Program-made: the position numbers and the translations under genes | The notes under the pieces: model-generated | The model's database searches: none | Told to the model about the DNA's origin: nothing | The model's input: the letters and a program-made list of their open reading frames with translations, nothing else | Assembly: GCF_000686845.1 (NCBI RefSeq) | Contig: NZ_JMLS01000004.1 | Span: forward strand, 124,001 to 188,000 | DNA: 64,000 nucleotides | From: Paenibacillus sp. UNC451MF | GTDB taxonomy: Bacteria; Bacillota; Bacilli; Paenibacillales; NBRC-103111 | Direction: 5' to 3' | In this document: positions 36,644 to 44,233 of the stretch, piece by piece | Numbering within the stretch: the first letter of the stretch is position 1 | How the letters are laid out: the number at the start of each line of letters is the position of its first letter

Positions 36644-37525
36644 CTATTCTTTCTTCTGCTTAGCTAACCATTCAGCCATTTTGTTGATGTCTGCGTCAGT
36701 CAAGCCTTTCTTGATGTTCTCATCATATTGAGCGGACATGTTGCCTTGCCCTTTTTTAATGATGTTCATAATCTCATCCTTGCTATGCTTGTCGCCGACA
36801 CCGCGCAAAGCCGGAATTCCGGAGGAAGGCATACCTTTCAGTTCGCCTCCATGACAAGCTACGCAAGTTGCTTTTTTGTATATTTCAGCAGCTGGATCAT
36901 CAGCAGCTACTACAGCTGCTGCAGCAGCAGGCTTCTTAGCTGCGCCTCCACCGCTCTCACCTTTGCCGGCATGCATTTCCTCTTCACGCTTAATGTGCTC
37001 AGGAACCATATTCTTTTCCTTCATTTCATGCTCATAGTGCGTCCAAGAAACAACCGTCAAATAAGTACAAGCAATTAAGGTTAAGATCATCAAAGAAGAA
37101 GCGATTGGACGTCTGTAGAAACGTCTCTCTTTACCCGTGTCCAAGAAAGGAGCTATCATCAAGCCACCGAACATGATAGCCGGAACAACGAGCGTACCCA
37201 TAACAACGAATTGATCCGAAGTATACGGATATTTCAGCAATTGGTACATGAATAAGAAGTACCAGTCAGGCATTGGGATAAATTGTGTATTAGTCGGATC
37301 TGCCGGATAACCAAGCGGAGCCGGATCGGAAACAACTAACACCAAAATTCCAACCAGAACGACTACCCCTACCATCCACTCTTTCAATAGGAAGTTCGGG
37401 ATGAACACTTCGGATTTTCCAGGAAATGAAGAGTAATCCGGTTGAACCAAATGGGAAGATTTTGCGCGTACGCGAGAATCTCCAACATAAACGATTTTTT
37501 CGTCAGACTTATGGCCGTGTGCCAA
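36644..37525 (-). CDS. qcrC: Menaquinol:cytochrome c reductase, subunit IV / cytochrome c fusion
   Basis: A 293-residue fusion of b6f-type subunit IV (three or four helices, about 45-165, with the Qo motif PDWYFLFMYQLLKYP) and a C-terminal cytochrome c domain (about 210-293). Heme C attaches at CVACH, and the methionine in GQGNMSAQY is the likely axial ligand. A low-complexity Gly/Ala/Lys linker (about 190-210) joins the parts. It belongs to the bc complex that passes electrons from menaquinol to cytochrome c. A GGAGGGG ribosome binding site precedes the ATG. Last gene of qcrABC. Confidence 0.95.
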   Translation of the reverse strand: MAHGHKSDEKIVYVGDSRVRAKSSHLVQPDYSSFPGKSEVFIPNFLLKEWMVGVVVLVGILVLVVSDPAPLGYPADPTNTQFIPMPDWYFLFMYQLLKYPYTSDQFVVMGTLVVPAIMFGGLMIAPFLDTGKERRFYRRPIASSLMILTLIACTYLTVVSWTHYEHEMKEKNMVPEHIKREEEMHAGKGESGGGAAKKPAAAAAVVAADDPAAEIYKKATCVACHGGELKGMPSSGIPALRGVGDKHSKDEIMNIIKKGQGNMSAQYDENIKKGLTDADINKMAEWLAKQKKE

Positions 37526-37678
37526 TTTCGCCCCTCCTTACTTACTTCTTTTAGTGTCAGAAAGCCGTGCTGCACAAGATGCTACGTACTATGCTCCAGC
37601 TTTCCGCACGCAAGAAAAACCACCATGACAGCACAAGTGACCGACCTAAACGGACGATCTATGTACTGCGATATCTCA

Positions 37679-38350
37679 TTAAAGCGGACCAGAAATCCCT
37701 TGCTTACGAATCATGAAGAAGTGTCCTGCCAACAATGCTAACAACACGCCTGGCAAGAAGAACACGTGCAATGCAAAGAATCTTGTCAAGGTCTGCGCTC
37801 CGACAATCTCGCCACCTTGTAAGAAGGTTTTGATATAATCGCCGATATAAGGTGCAGAAGCGGCAATTTTGATACCTACTTGTGTTGCGAAGTATGCTTT
37901 ATTATCCCAAGGCAGCAGGTATCCAGTGAAGCCAAGACCCAACATAACAAAGAAGATAAGCACACCAACAACCCAGTTCATTTCGCGAGGCGCCTTATAG
38001 GAGCCTGTAAAGAACACGCGAAGCGTATGTAAGAACATCATTACGATAACCAAACTCGCTCCCCAGTGATGCATACCGCGCACAATAACGCCGAATGCTA
38101 CTTTGTGCTGGAGATAGTCAACACTCGCATAAGCGTTGATAATATCCGGAACATAGTACATCGTCAAGAACATCCCGGACAATATTTGAATAACCGTAAT
38201 AAAAAACGTCAATCCACCAAAGCAATAAACAAATGCGGAAAAATGGTGCGCCGGGTTTACGTGTTCAGGAACCTCGTGATCGGCCACATCTCTCCACATC
38301 GGCGTGATATCAAGACGTTCATCAATCCAGTTATACATAGTTTTAAACAT
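37679..38350 (-). CDS. qcrB: Menaquinol:cytochrome c reductase, cytochrome b subunit
   Basis: A 223-residue b6-type cytochrome with four helices. The heme-ligand histidine pairs are seen in HHWGASLVIVMMFLHTLRVF and in FALHVFFLPGVLLALLAGHF. The Cys in the N-terminal part typical for the covalently bound heme in b6-type proteins is not checked. It starts 16 bases after qcrA. The 150-base gap to qcrC holds no gene. Confidence 0.95.
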   Translation of the reverse strand: MFKTMYNWIDERLDITPMWRDVADHEVPEHVNPAHHFSAFVYCFGGLTFFITVIQILSGMFLTMYYVPDIINAYASVDYLQHKVAFGVIVRGMHHWGASLVIVMMFLHTLRVFFTGSYKAPREMNWVVGVLIFFVMLGLGFTGYLLPWDNKAYFATQVGIKIAASAPYIGDYIKTFLQGGEIVGAQTLTRFFALHVFFLPGVLLALLAGHFFMIRKQGISGPL

Positions 38351-38366
38351 CCGATGTTACGCCTCC

Positions 38367-38915
38367 TTATTTCACCCTTTTGTTAGGACCGAGTTGTCCT
38401 AAATAAACAAAGCCGTTCTCTACCTTGAGATCGTACTGATCCAAAGGCAATGGCGCAACAGCGAGGTTTTTACCATCTACTGTATAGTGTGCGCCGTGGC
38501 ATGGACAAAAGTACTGATCCTTGTACTCCGGATTTGCGTTCCAGTTAACCGTACATCCAAGATGCTTACAGGTCGGATTCAATGCGAAGATATTGCCATC
38601 TTTATCCTTCGAAATCCAAGCTTCCAGTTCAACGTCGCTCTCATACCAGCCGTCAACCTGATGCACTTTGAATTTGAAGGATTTAGGTTCGTTCGCAACC
38701 TTAGAATCTTCAACTACTTTAACCCAAGCCGCTTGCGTTTTCGGTTGAAGGACCGGATCGACAGCAAATCGAAGCATAGGAACAATCATTCCGGCGCCCA
38801 TGAAAGCCGAAGCACCACCAAGGGTATAGGACAGAAACTGTCTGCGGGACATCTCGCGACGTTTCACTGGTCTCTCTCCCTGATGTTGCGCATCATGGCT
38901 ATTGTGCTCACTCAT
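38367..38915 (-). CDS. qcrA: Menaquinol:cytochrome c reductase, Rieske iron-sulfur subunit
   Basis: A 182-residue Rieske protein. The N terminus carries a twin-arginine motif SRRQFLS before a hydrophobic anchor (about 28-50), so the folded protein is probably exported by Tat. The 2Fe-2S ligands are in CKHLGC and CPCHGAHY. The ATG at 38915 has AGGGGGT upstream; a longer open frame to 38975 crosses the untranslated leader and is not used. First gene of qcrABC, with a promoter at 38991-39019. Confidence 0.95.
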   Translation of the reverse strand: MSEHNSHDAQHQGERPVKRREMSRRQFLSYTLGGASAFMGAGMIVPMLRFAVDPVLQPKTQAAWVKVVEDSKVANEPKSFKFKVHQVDGWYESDVELEAWISKDKDGNIFALNPTCKHLGCTVNWNANPEYKDQYFCPCHGAHYTVDGKNLAVAPLPLDQYDLKVENGFVYLGQLGPNKRVK

Positions 38916-38990
38916 TCTCGTTCTACCCCCTTTTGCAACATATATCACGTCGTTCGACATAACTTTACACCACATACTAGGACATTACTA

Positions 38991-39019
38991 ATAATAGCCT
39001 ACGACTCTAGGTGCGTCAA
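38991..39019 (-). promoter_or_regulatory. SigA-type promoter of qcrABC
   Basis: Minus strand TTGACG, exactly 17 bases, TATTAT; one mismatch in each box. It gives a leader of about 70 bases before qcrA. The gap from 39020 to 39165 upstream holds an imperfect dyad TTGTCACATCTGTTCACAA at 39079-39097. Confidence 0.8.
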
Positions 39020-39165
39020 GAATGTTAACTTCCATTTCGAGCCATCAATTCTTGTCCCAGCAGTAACATTTAACGAAATTGTCACATCTGTTCACAAAGC
39101 TCATTTCTTCGTCCCATTACTTAGAATTAGCAAAAATGTTATCAATCATACACGTCCCGCAAACC

Positions 39166-39594
39166 TTACCTCTTCGACCATAACGCTTGCAGCCGATCTG
39201 CTATTTTCTGCTTGATACCTGGCAATGATTCCGCTAATTGCTTCGGTGTAATTACAAATACCAAGTCACACTTTATTAAGTTCTCAAGTTCATGGAGCTC
39301 ATCCGAAGCTGATACAAGAATGACGTACGGGAAGCTTTGTTTCAATCGTTCACATACTTGCTCTAGAAGAAACCGTCCTTCTTCTCCTTCTATATAATGA
39401 AGTGCCGGGTAGGTTAATACGCGCCCCTTATAAGGAATCTCAAAACAATCCAACACATCCCTTAGCATTTCCAGCGCCTTAGTTGCCTCCCACGGCTGTT
39501 CACTTCCTGTCAAGCCGGTTACAGGCAGCAGGCAGGTGTCGACATAAGGACGAAGTTCCTCCCATGATGTACTTTCCACATCGCTAAATTTCAT
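39166..39594 (-). CDS. ypiF: YpiF-type protein (DUF2487)
   Basis: A 142-residue soluble protein starting MKFSDVESTSWEELRPYVDTC, matching the DUF2487 family that always lies upstream of qcrA in Bacillales. Function unknown. The ATG at 39594 has GGAGG 8 bases upstream; the ATG at 39615 does not. It lies between the terminator of the IDEAL gene and the qcr promoter. Confidence 0.88.
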   Translation of the reverse strand: MKFSDVESTSWEELRPYVDTCLLPVTGLTGSEQPWEATKALEMLRDVLDCFEIPYKGRVLTYPALHYIEGEEGRFLLEQVCERLKQSFPYVILVSASDELHELENLIKCDLVFVITPKQLAESLPGIKQKIADRLQALWSKR

Positions 39595-39639
39595 TGCTTT
39601 CGCCTCCACGTTCAATTAAGTCCTCAATCACCATAACAC

Positions 39640-39672
39640 AAAAAAAAGACATATGAAGGATCTTCACATGCC
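39640..39672 (-). terminator. Intrinsic terminator of the IDEAL-domain transcript
   Basis: An 11-base-pair stem (GGCATGTGAAG / CTTCATATGTC, G-U pairs allowed) with a three-base loop and eight T on the minus strand. Confidence 0.85.
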
Positions 39673-39712
39673 TTTCAAAAAAATGTCATAATTTAGGCCT
39701 AGGTGCTTCGTC

Positions 39713-39904
39713 TTATTTGCCATGTGTATTGAGCGATTTCAGTTCTGTTGTGAGGGCTAGAAACGAAACTTCGTCTCCCTTTGCCAAAGCCAAATCAATC
39801 TCTCTGTACAAATACTGCTCCTTGTATTTGCGCAAGGCTTCATCGAGAACCATTTCCGCAAACAAGCTTAGCATCATATCATTGGAAACATTCATTTTGC
39901 CCAT
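39713..39904 (-). CDS. Small IDEAL-domain protein
   Basis: A 63-residue protein with a helical start and the IDEAL-type motif YREIDLALAKGDEVSFLALT. In B. subtilis this motif forms the C-terminal end of YpiB and is found in regulators such as ComK-related adaptors; here it stands alone without the UPF0302 part. The ATG at 39904 is chosen because GGAGG lies 8 bases before it. It follows the gamma-carbonic-anhydrase gene by 45 bases. Confidence 0.8.
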   Translation of the reverse strand: MGKMNVSNDMMLSLFAEMVLDEALRKYKEQYLYREIDLALAKGDEVSFLALTTELKSLNTHGK

Positions 39905-39949
39905 AGAACCTACCTCCAAACCGGTCTCGCATTTCAACTATTTTTACGC

Positions 39950-40465
39950 TTATGGCCTCGCTTGTTGTCGGTATTCACTACCTTTTTTCACATAACTCTC
40001 CATAGTTCGTCGCATACGTTGTAAATCCGACTCCTGCAACTCTCTTACTGCTTTTGCGGGTGATCCTAGTGAAAGGGTGTAGGAGGAGATTTGCTTATTC
40101 TCCGTTACTATTGAACCTGCCCCTACTAAAGCATATTCACCAACGTCAGCTCCGTTGAGTACAATAGCCCCCATACCGATTAATGTGCCTTTACCTATGC
40201 GGCATCCATGAATGATAGCACCATGTCCTACAGAGACTTCATCTTCAACAATCAATGGTTGATCTGTATTGACGTGACCGATGCACCCATCTTGGATGTT
40301 ACTATTACGTCCAATTCGAATAGGAGCTAAATCTCCTCTTAGTACCGCATTGTACCAAATGCTAGCGCCCTCTTCGATCGTTACGTCTCCAATGATTTGA
40401 ACTCCCGGCGCTATGAAAACAGACGGATGAATCTTTGGCGATATTCCATTGTAGCTATGCAGCAT
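39950..40465 (-). CDS. Gamma-carbonic-anhydrase-like hexapeptide protein
   Basis: A 171-residue left-handed beta-helix protein with repeats such as IGDVTIEEGASIWYN and VGHGAIIHGCRIGKG. Three histidines placed as zinc ligands are visible (GHVN, VGHG, IIHGC). It belongs to the group including YtoA and PaaY; some members hydrate CO2 and others are thioesterase-like or have no activity, so the reaction is not certain. The ATG at 40465 has GGGAGA upstream. 39 bases after the next upstream gene. Confidence 0.9.
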   Translation of the reverse strand: MLHSYNGISPKIHPSVFIAPGVQIIGDVTIEEGASIWYNAVLRGDLAPIRIGRNSNIQDGCIGHVNTDQPLIVEDEVSVGHGAIIHGCRIGKGTLIGMGAIVLNGADVGEYALVGAGSIVTENKQISSYTLSLGSPAKAVRELQESDLQRMRRTMESYVKKGSEYRQQARP

Positions 40466-40504
40466 GTTCAATTCTCTCCCTTTGTTTTTTGATGTGGAGT
40501 GAGT

Positions 40505-41641
40505 TTAGCAATGATCTCCACCATTGTCAAACGGAAGGGTGATCTTATCCTCTTCACTTACATAGATACCTTGTACAACGCCGCTTCCTAGCTTAGACAT
40601 TTGAATGACAGTTCCTTCCTCTTCAGTTTCACCTATGCGGATAAGCCCCATGTGCATCATCATTTGCAAAATCCTCTGCTCAAGAACGGAATCCGCTGAA
40701 TCATAATAGAACGGACGAACCAAAGGTAGCAACGCTGTTTTTACAGAAGCCAAAGTAACCCATGGTTGTGCAAGCTTTTCGAGCCAAAATACAAGGGATT
40801 GTAGATTGGGGATCGCATTTTTGTATAAGCGAAGCCAGAACTTGTACAACTTCATTACGTCTTCCCTTTGCCCGAGATCGACTCTAGACTTACCCTTCTC
40901 ACTTAACGCAAGTACCTGGTTGTGCTCTGTAATAAGCTCAGCATAGTAGCAGTAGTCATAAATGAGAGAGAATCGATTCGGATAGTCCTTGAAAAATCGT
41001 CCATAACCAAAGCGCCAAGCTGTTTTGCCCACAGGTTCTTCCTTTACGGAAAATCGGTCCAGAACCTGCTGGAGCTGTCTTTTGTACATCGTATTATCTG
41101 ACGTCAAAACCGCTTCATTATGCTGAACAAAATGCAGGAAGTGATAGATGTCGTCAATGAGCAGCTTTTGTTCGTCACGATATACGACGGGTTCATTGGA
41201 CATGATCAGCTGTTGTCGGAACTGCTTAGAAAGAGCATCGCTGAATCTTCGTTTAAGATCTGCTGGTACTTGGAATAAATAACGAGTGTTCTGGGAATAG
41301 CCGTTGAACAGCCAACCTCGTTGTTTAAATCGTGAAATCATATCCCTTGGATTCCACAATTCATTCTCTTCTTTAACAAATCGGCTTTGCTGCACTCTGG
41401 CAATAAGCTCTTCCAGACTGAAGGATCCTCGTGGATCGAATATTAGAGAATTCAAGAATCGTACGTCTTCAATGGAGAGATCGACAACCTGACGCTCAAA
41501 TATTTCTCTTCGATTCACGGTCGATAAGATCGACTGGATAAGCTCATTTTTGGAGTGGCCGTTGCATTCACAGTTGTACGTATTAGCGATTCGGCTCAAG
41601 TCGTGAATATCCGCATAACTCAACATATCTGCTAAATTCAT
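40505..41641 (-). CDS. Conserved-looking protein with SAP-like N terminus, unknown function
   Basis: A 378-residue soluble protein. Near residues 5-40 a helix-extended-helix segment (DLSRIANTYNCECNGHSKNELIQSIL) resembles SAP-type nucleic-acid-binding motifs and the N termini of XPB-like helicases, but no helicase motif follows. The rest is helical with several winged-helix-like stretches. The ATG at 41641 has GGAGGTG 7-8 bases upstream. First of three genes that end at 39640. A DNA-related role is possible; this is only inference. Confidence 0.75.
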   Translation of the reverse strand: MNLADMLSYADIHDLSRIANTYNCECNGHSKNELIQSILSTVNRREIFERQVVDLSIEDVRFLNSLIFDPRGSFSLEELIARVQQSRFVKEENELWNPRDMISRFKQRGWLFNGYSQNTRYLFQVPADLKRRFSDALSKQFRQQLIMSNEPVVYRDEQKLLIDDIYHFLHFVQHNEAVLTSDNTMYKRQLQQVLDRFSVKEEPVGKTAWRFGYGRFFKDYPNRFSLIYDYCYYAELITEHNQVLALSEKGKSRVDLGQREDVMKLYKFWLRLYKNAIPNLQSLVFWLEKLAQPWVTLASVKTALLPLVRPFYYDSADSVLEQRILQMMMHMGLIRIGETEEEGTVIQMSKLGSGVVQGIYVSEEDKITLPFDNGGDHC

Positions 41642-41870
41642 GGCACCGCACCTCCAAAATAGGCTTAGTACCATTATGGGAAGATGTTCCGGTTTTAAAA
41701 CGCTATTTTCCGAGAAAAATTCATTTCATTTCCTTAATGTCCCCTAAAATTAGCTCACAGCTTCTCAACCACTCGTACAAGAACATCTTCCATCTGGCTA
41801 TGCCCTACTAATGGAACCGGATAGCCGCGGTACAATTCCTCCTTCTTCCTGTATTAACCTAACAAAGACA

Positions 41871-41901
41871 AAAAAATAACGTTTTCTACTGAAAACGTTA
41901 T
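41871..41901 (-). terminator. Intrinsic terminator of the histidine phosphatase gene
   Basis: ATAACGTTTTC and GAAAACGTTAT form a perfect 11-bp stem with a three-base loop, followed by six or seven T on the minus strand. Confidence 0.9.
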
Positions 41902-41914
41902 CCGGATTAATCCT

Positions 41915-42499
41915 TTAAATTTGTACTTCATCAAGATGTATGGTGCAATTCAACAGTTTACAGTTCCAACCCTCTGGATTACCTTCTACAATCGTGAGGG
42001 AAGTGTTATTTAAGTGCTCTTCTATCGGTCTACCTAGCATCTTCTCGATGACAGGAGCAATATATCCTCCATGACTCACCAGAAGAATTCGTTTGCCATG
42101 ATGCTCAGATATCAATTCTTCAACAAGGTTATGCCATCTCTTTAACAATGCCTCGTCACTCTCCATGCCCAGGTCAGCCTCTCTCCAGCCTTCACCCCAA
42201 CGAGATAATCTTTCCTCCAGCGTCGTTCCCTCCACTTGTCCGAAGGAACGTTCCCTTAATCGGATGTCACTCCCTATCAACGGGGTTCCTGTAACCTGTG
42301 CTATCATCTGAGCCGTTTGCGATGCTCGAATTAGATCACTCGTTATAATGCCGTCCCAAGTTTCACTCTTCAATCTTTCAGCTAATCTTTTAGCTTGAAT
42401 AACGCCTACTTCTGCCAATGCCGTGTCCATTTGTCCTTGCATTCTACCAGCTATATTCCATTCGGTAGTCCCATGACGAATAAATCCTAATGTGATCAA
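41915..42499 (-). CDS. Histidine phosphatase family protein
   Basis: A 194-residue phosphoglycerate-mutase-like phosphatase. The phospho-histidine lies in FIRHGTTEWN and the second histidine in LLVSHGGYI; ERSFGQVEG gives the acid. The substrate may be a sugar phosphate, an alpha-ribazole type compound or another phosphoester; sequence alone does not tell. It starts with TTG at 42499 and has only a weak ribosome binding site. It lies after the anti-sigma gene and its terminator, so it needs its own promoter or read-through. Confidence 0.88.
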   Translation of the reverse strand: MITLGFIRHGTTEWNIAGRMQGQMDTALAEVGVIQAKRLAERLKSETWDGIITSDLIRASQTAQMIAQVTGTPLIGSDIRLRERSFGQVEGTTLEERLSRWGEGWREADLGMESDEALLKRWHNLVEELISEHHGKRILLVSHGGYIAPVIEKMLGRPIEEHLNNTSLTIVEGNPEGWNCKLLNCTIHLDEVQI

Positions 42500-42535
42500 C
42501 TGAGCTCACTCACTTTCTCTTTTATCTCTATAGAT

Positions 42536-42558
42536 GAAAAATGCCCCTTTACGGGGCG
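42536..42558 (-). terminator. Intrinsic terminator of the sigma/anti-sigma operon
   Basis: GCCCC-tttac-GGGGC stem with ATTTTTC on the minus strand, 14 bases after the anti-sigma stop. Confidence 0.8.
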
Positions 42559-42571
42559 AATTGCAATCGAT

Positions 42572-43204
42572 CTAAGATTTCGTTCTAGATAACCAATTCA
42601 TAATAAGAAGTGTGCAGGTTAATCCCAGTAACGATACAAAGATTAAGTAGTCCTTGAACGTATGAATCGGGCCCACCTGGTACATAAAGGGTTCGCTAAA
42701 TCCCTTTAAGCTAGCAACCGCCGAAGGCATTGTATGTACGTTCATCGACTCTGATTTACTACCGGCTACAACGACAGGGTCTCCAATACGTCCGAATACC
42801 GAGGAACCGCCGGATGAAGCTACAGTTTCAGGTGCAGGCTGATGAGTAATCGAGTACACGAAAGAGAAAATAAATAATGCAAGGCAGAAAGCAATAACCG
42901 CCGTTATATTTCTACGAAATTTAAACGAAAAGGCATACATCCGATCCGCAACAGGAACTCTCCATGATTCGTCCTCATAAATACGGCTCATTACACTGCG
43001 AGAAATTGGCGTAGACATCTCTCTCAAGTCTTCAGGGTCAGCCATGGATTTGATTAATTCCGTACTCTCTCGCCATATTTCAAACTCATCCGCGCAGGAG
43101 CTGCAGTGCTTAATATGCTCATCTACACGTTGTCTTCTCAGGTCCTGCTCCGGCAAATCCCAATAAACACCCAGCAGCTCTTGTATATCTTCACATTTCA
43201 TCAT
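42572..43204 (-). CDS. Membrane anti-sigma factor with zinc finger
   Basis: A 210-residue protein with a cytosolic zinc-binding anti-sigma domain (about 1-45; HIKHCSSC gives the H-x3-C-x2-C ligands), a membrane helix near 98-118, an external stretch of about 65 residues and a second helix near 183-205. It should hold the ECF sigma factor at the membrane. The start ATG overlaps the sigma stop (ATGATG over TGA), so the two are made in step. Confidence 0.9.
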   Translation of the reverse strand: MMKCEDIQELLGVYWDLPEQDLRRQRVDEHIKHCSSCADEFEIWRESTELIKSMADPEDLREMSTPISRSVMSRIYEDESWRVPVADRMYAFSFKFRRNITAVIAFCLALFIFSFVYSITHQPAPETVASSGGSSVFGRIGDPVVVAGSKSESMNVHTMPSAVASLKGFSEPFMYQVGPIHTFKDYLIFVSLLGLTCTLLIMNWLSRTKS

Positions 43205-43791
43205 CGTTTCATCCCTTCATACTCCTCAAAAATCGGATCAAGAAAGTATGGTTCCAACTGGAGCTTCACACTGGCTCTGGCCCTGAACAATAAGGATTTA
43301 ACCGAACTTACGGTTTGCCCAAGGATATTCGCAATTTCCTGATAATCCAATTGATCGTACTCGCGTAATATTAGAGCTGATCTTTGCTTCTCAGGCAAAT
43401 TATTGATCGCTTCTCGAACCATCGTCACTTTCTCATTCCGAAGAACCGTCAATTCGGGCATCACATCCGACCCAGCATGAGGCTCATGTCCGCTTTGTTC
43501 CAAAGATACTTTATTATTTTTATTTTTACGCAGCTCGCTAAGCACCGTATTCCTAGCTATCGTATACAACCATGTGGAAAAAGTAGCTTCAACCTCGCGA
43601 AACGAGTTTAAGCTTCTGTACGCTTTATAAAAAGTCTCGTTGCATAGGTCTTCTGCGAACGACTCCATTTGAGCGCTTTTTAACATGTGATAGATAAAGG
43701 CCAGGATCTTACGTTCGTAGCGACGCATTAATTCATCATAAAGTTGGACGTTGCCGTCCTTGATCTCTCTGATCAACTGGGAATCGGTCAT
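43201..43791 (-). CDS. ECF-type sigma factor
   Basis: A 196-residue sigma factor with region 2 (YDELMRRYERKILAFIYHML through FSTWLYTIARN, about 15-90) and region 4 (INNLPEKQRSALILREYDQLDYQEIA, about 127-175). No region 1 or 3, so it belongs to the ECF group. AAGGAGGG precedes the ATG. The target promoters cannot be told; I found no convincing ECF promoter (TGAAAC-CGTC type) in front of it. The leader carries a 9-bp inverted repeat just upstream. Confidence 0.93.
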   Translation of the reverse strand: MTDSQLIREIKDGNVQLYDELMRRYERKILAFIYHMLKSAQMESFAEDLCNETFYKAYRSLNSFREVEATFSTWLYTIARNTVLSELRKNKNNKVSLEQSGHEPHAGSDVMPELTVLRNEKVTMVREAINNLPEKQRSALILREYDQLDYQEIANILGQTVSSVKSLLFRARASVKLQLEPYFLDPIFEEYEGMKR

Positions 43792-43820
43792 TTAGTACGA
43801 CCCTCCTTGTGATTCCTAGC

Positions 43821-43862
43821 TTACTCCCAGTGATACTACTTGTTTTACTGTATTGGGAGTAA
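43821..43862 (-). repeat. Inverted repeat in the sigma factor leader
   Basis: TTACTCCCA (43821-43829) and TGGGAGTAA (43854-43862) are perfect 9-base arms with a 24-base loop, ending about 15 bases before the sigma factor ribosome binding site. It could be an RNA hairpin or an operator. The rest of the gap up to 44050 is AT-rich, with a TATAAT near 43903 that lacks a good -35. Confidence 0.6.
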
Positions 43863-44055
43863 AAAGTTGCGGTATATTTTAAAAAATATTTAGGAATATC
43901 CATTATATCTTTATTTTATTCGGTAAACTTGGTCAAAAATCCTGCTTTATCGACAGCTTTCATACAACTTTCAGAATAACTTCCAAAAAAAGGTGTATAT
44001 TCCCACTAACTATTCTATTACTTATACTAGAAAAAATGGTTACAAACATAAAAAT

Positions 44056-44132
44056 AAAAAAAAGAACCACCTACATGAGGTGGCTGCACATAGTGCCATT
44101 ATTCGGATAGGAGTGGAGAGAAACCATACTGT
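44056..44132 (-). ncRNA. Predicted short transcript of about 75 nt
   Basis: A perfect SigA promoter (44139-44167) would start RNA near 44132. It ends at an intrinsic terminator: AGCCACCT and AGGTGGTT pair around CATGT (44065-44085) and are followed by CTTTTTTTT. No coding frame with a ribosome binding site fits in it. Either a free small RNA or an attenuated leader of the sigma factor operon 265 bases further on. I do not recognise its family. Confidence 0.6.
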
Positions 44133-44138
44133 ACTTTT

Positions 44139-44184
44139 ATTATATGTATACGTTTTCAAAATGTCAACACTTTTTTGAAAACGT
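44139..44184 (-). promoter_or_regulatory. Consensus promoter inside a perfect inverted repeat
   Basis: Minus strand TTGACA (44162-44167), 17 bases, TATAAT (44139-44144): a full consensus match. ACGTTTTCAAAA (44150-44161) and TTTTGAAAACGT (44173-44184) form a perfect 12-bp inverted repeat whose 11-bp spacer contains the -35 box. Half-site centres lie 23 bp apart, about two helical turns, as for a dimeric repressor. Confidence 0.85.
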
Positions 44185-44194
44185 TTTATTTTTA

Positions 44195-44233
44195 GAAAAA
44201 AAAAGAAAACTATGCGTGAATCGCATAGTTTTC
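44195..44233 (-). terminator. Intrinsic terminator of the trp-his-tyr supraoperon
   Basis: GAAAACTATGCG and CGCATAGTTTTC form a 12-bp stem that includes the tyrA stop codon; about ten T follow on the minus strand. Confidence 0.92.

Noticed and set aside
38916-38975. Longer N terminus of QcrA
   Set aside because: It would begin just downstream of the predicted transcription start, without a ribosome binding site, and puts extra residues before the Tat signal.
43861-43990. ECF-type autoregulated promoter before the sigma gene
   Set aside because: TGAAAG-containing stretches exist, but no partner CGTC/CGTA box at 16-17 bases.
44071-44127. Possible 18-residue leader peptide in the short transcript
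   Set aside because: Its ATG would lie only about five bases after the predicted start, with no ribosome binding site, and no run of regulatory codons is present.
44145-44186. CcpA cre site at the short-transcript promoter
   Set aside because: TGAAAACGTATACA and TGAAAACGTTTTAT resemble cre but each has mismatches at fixed positions; the longer 12-bp inverted repeat explains the sequence better.
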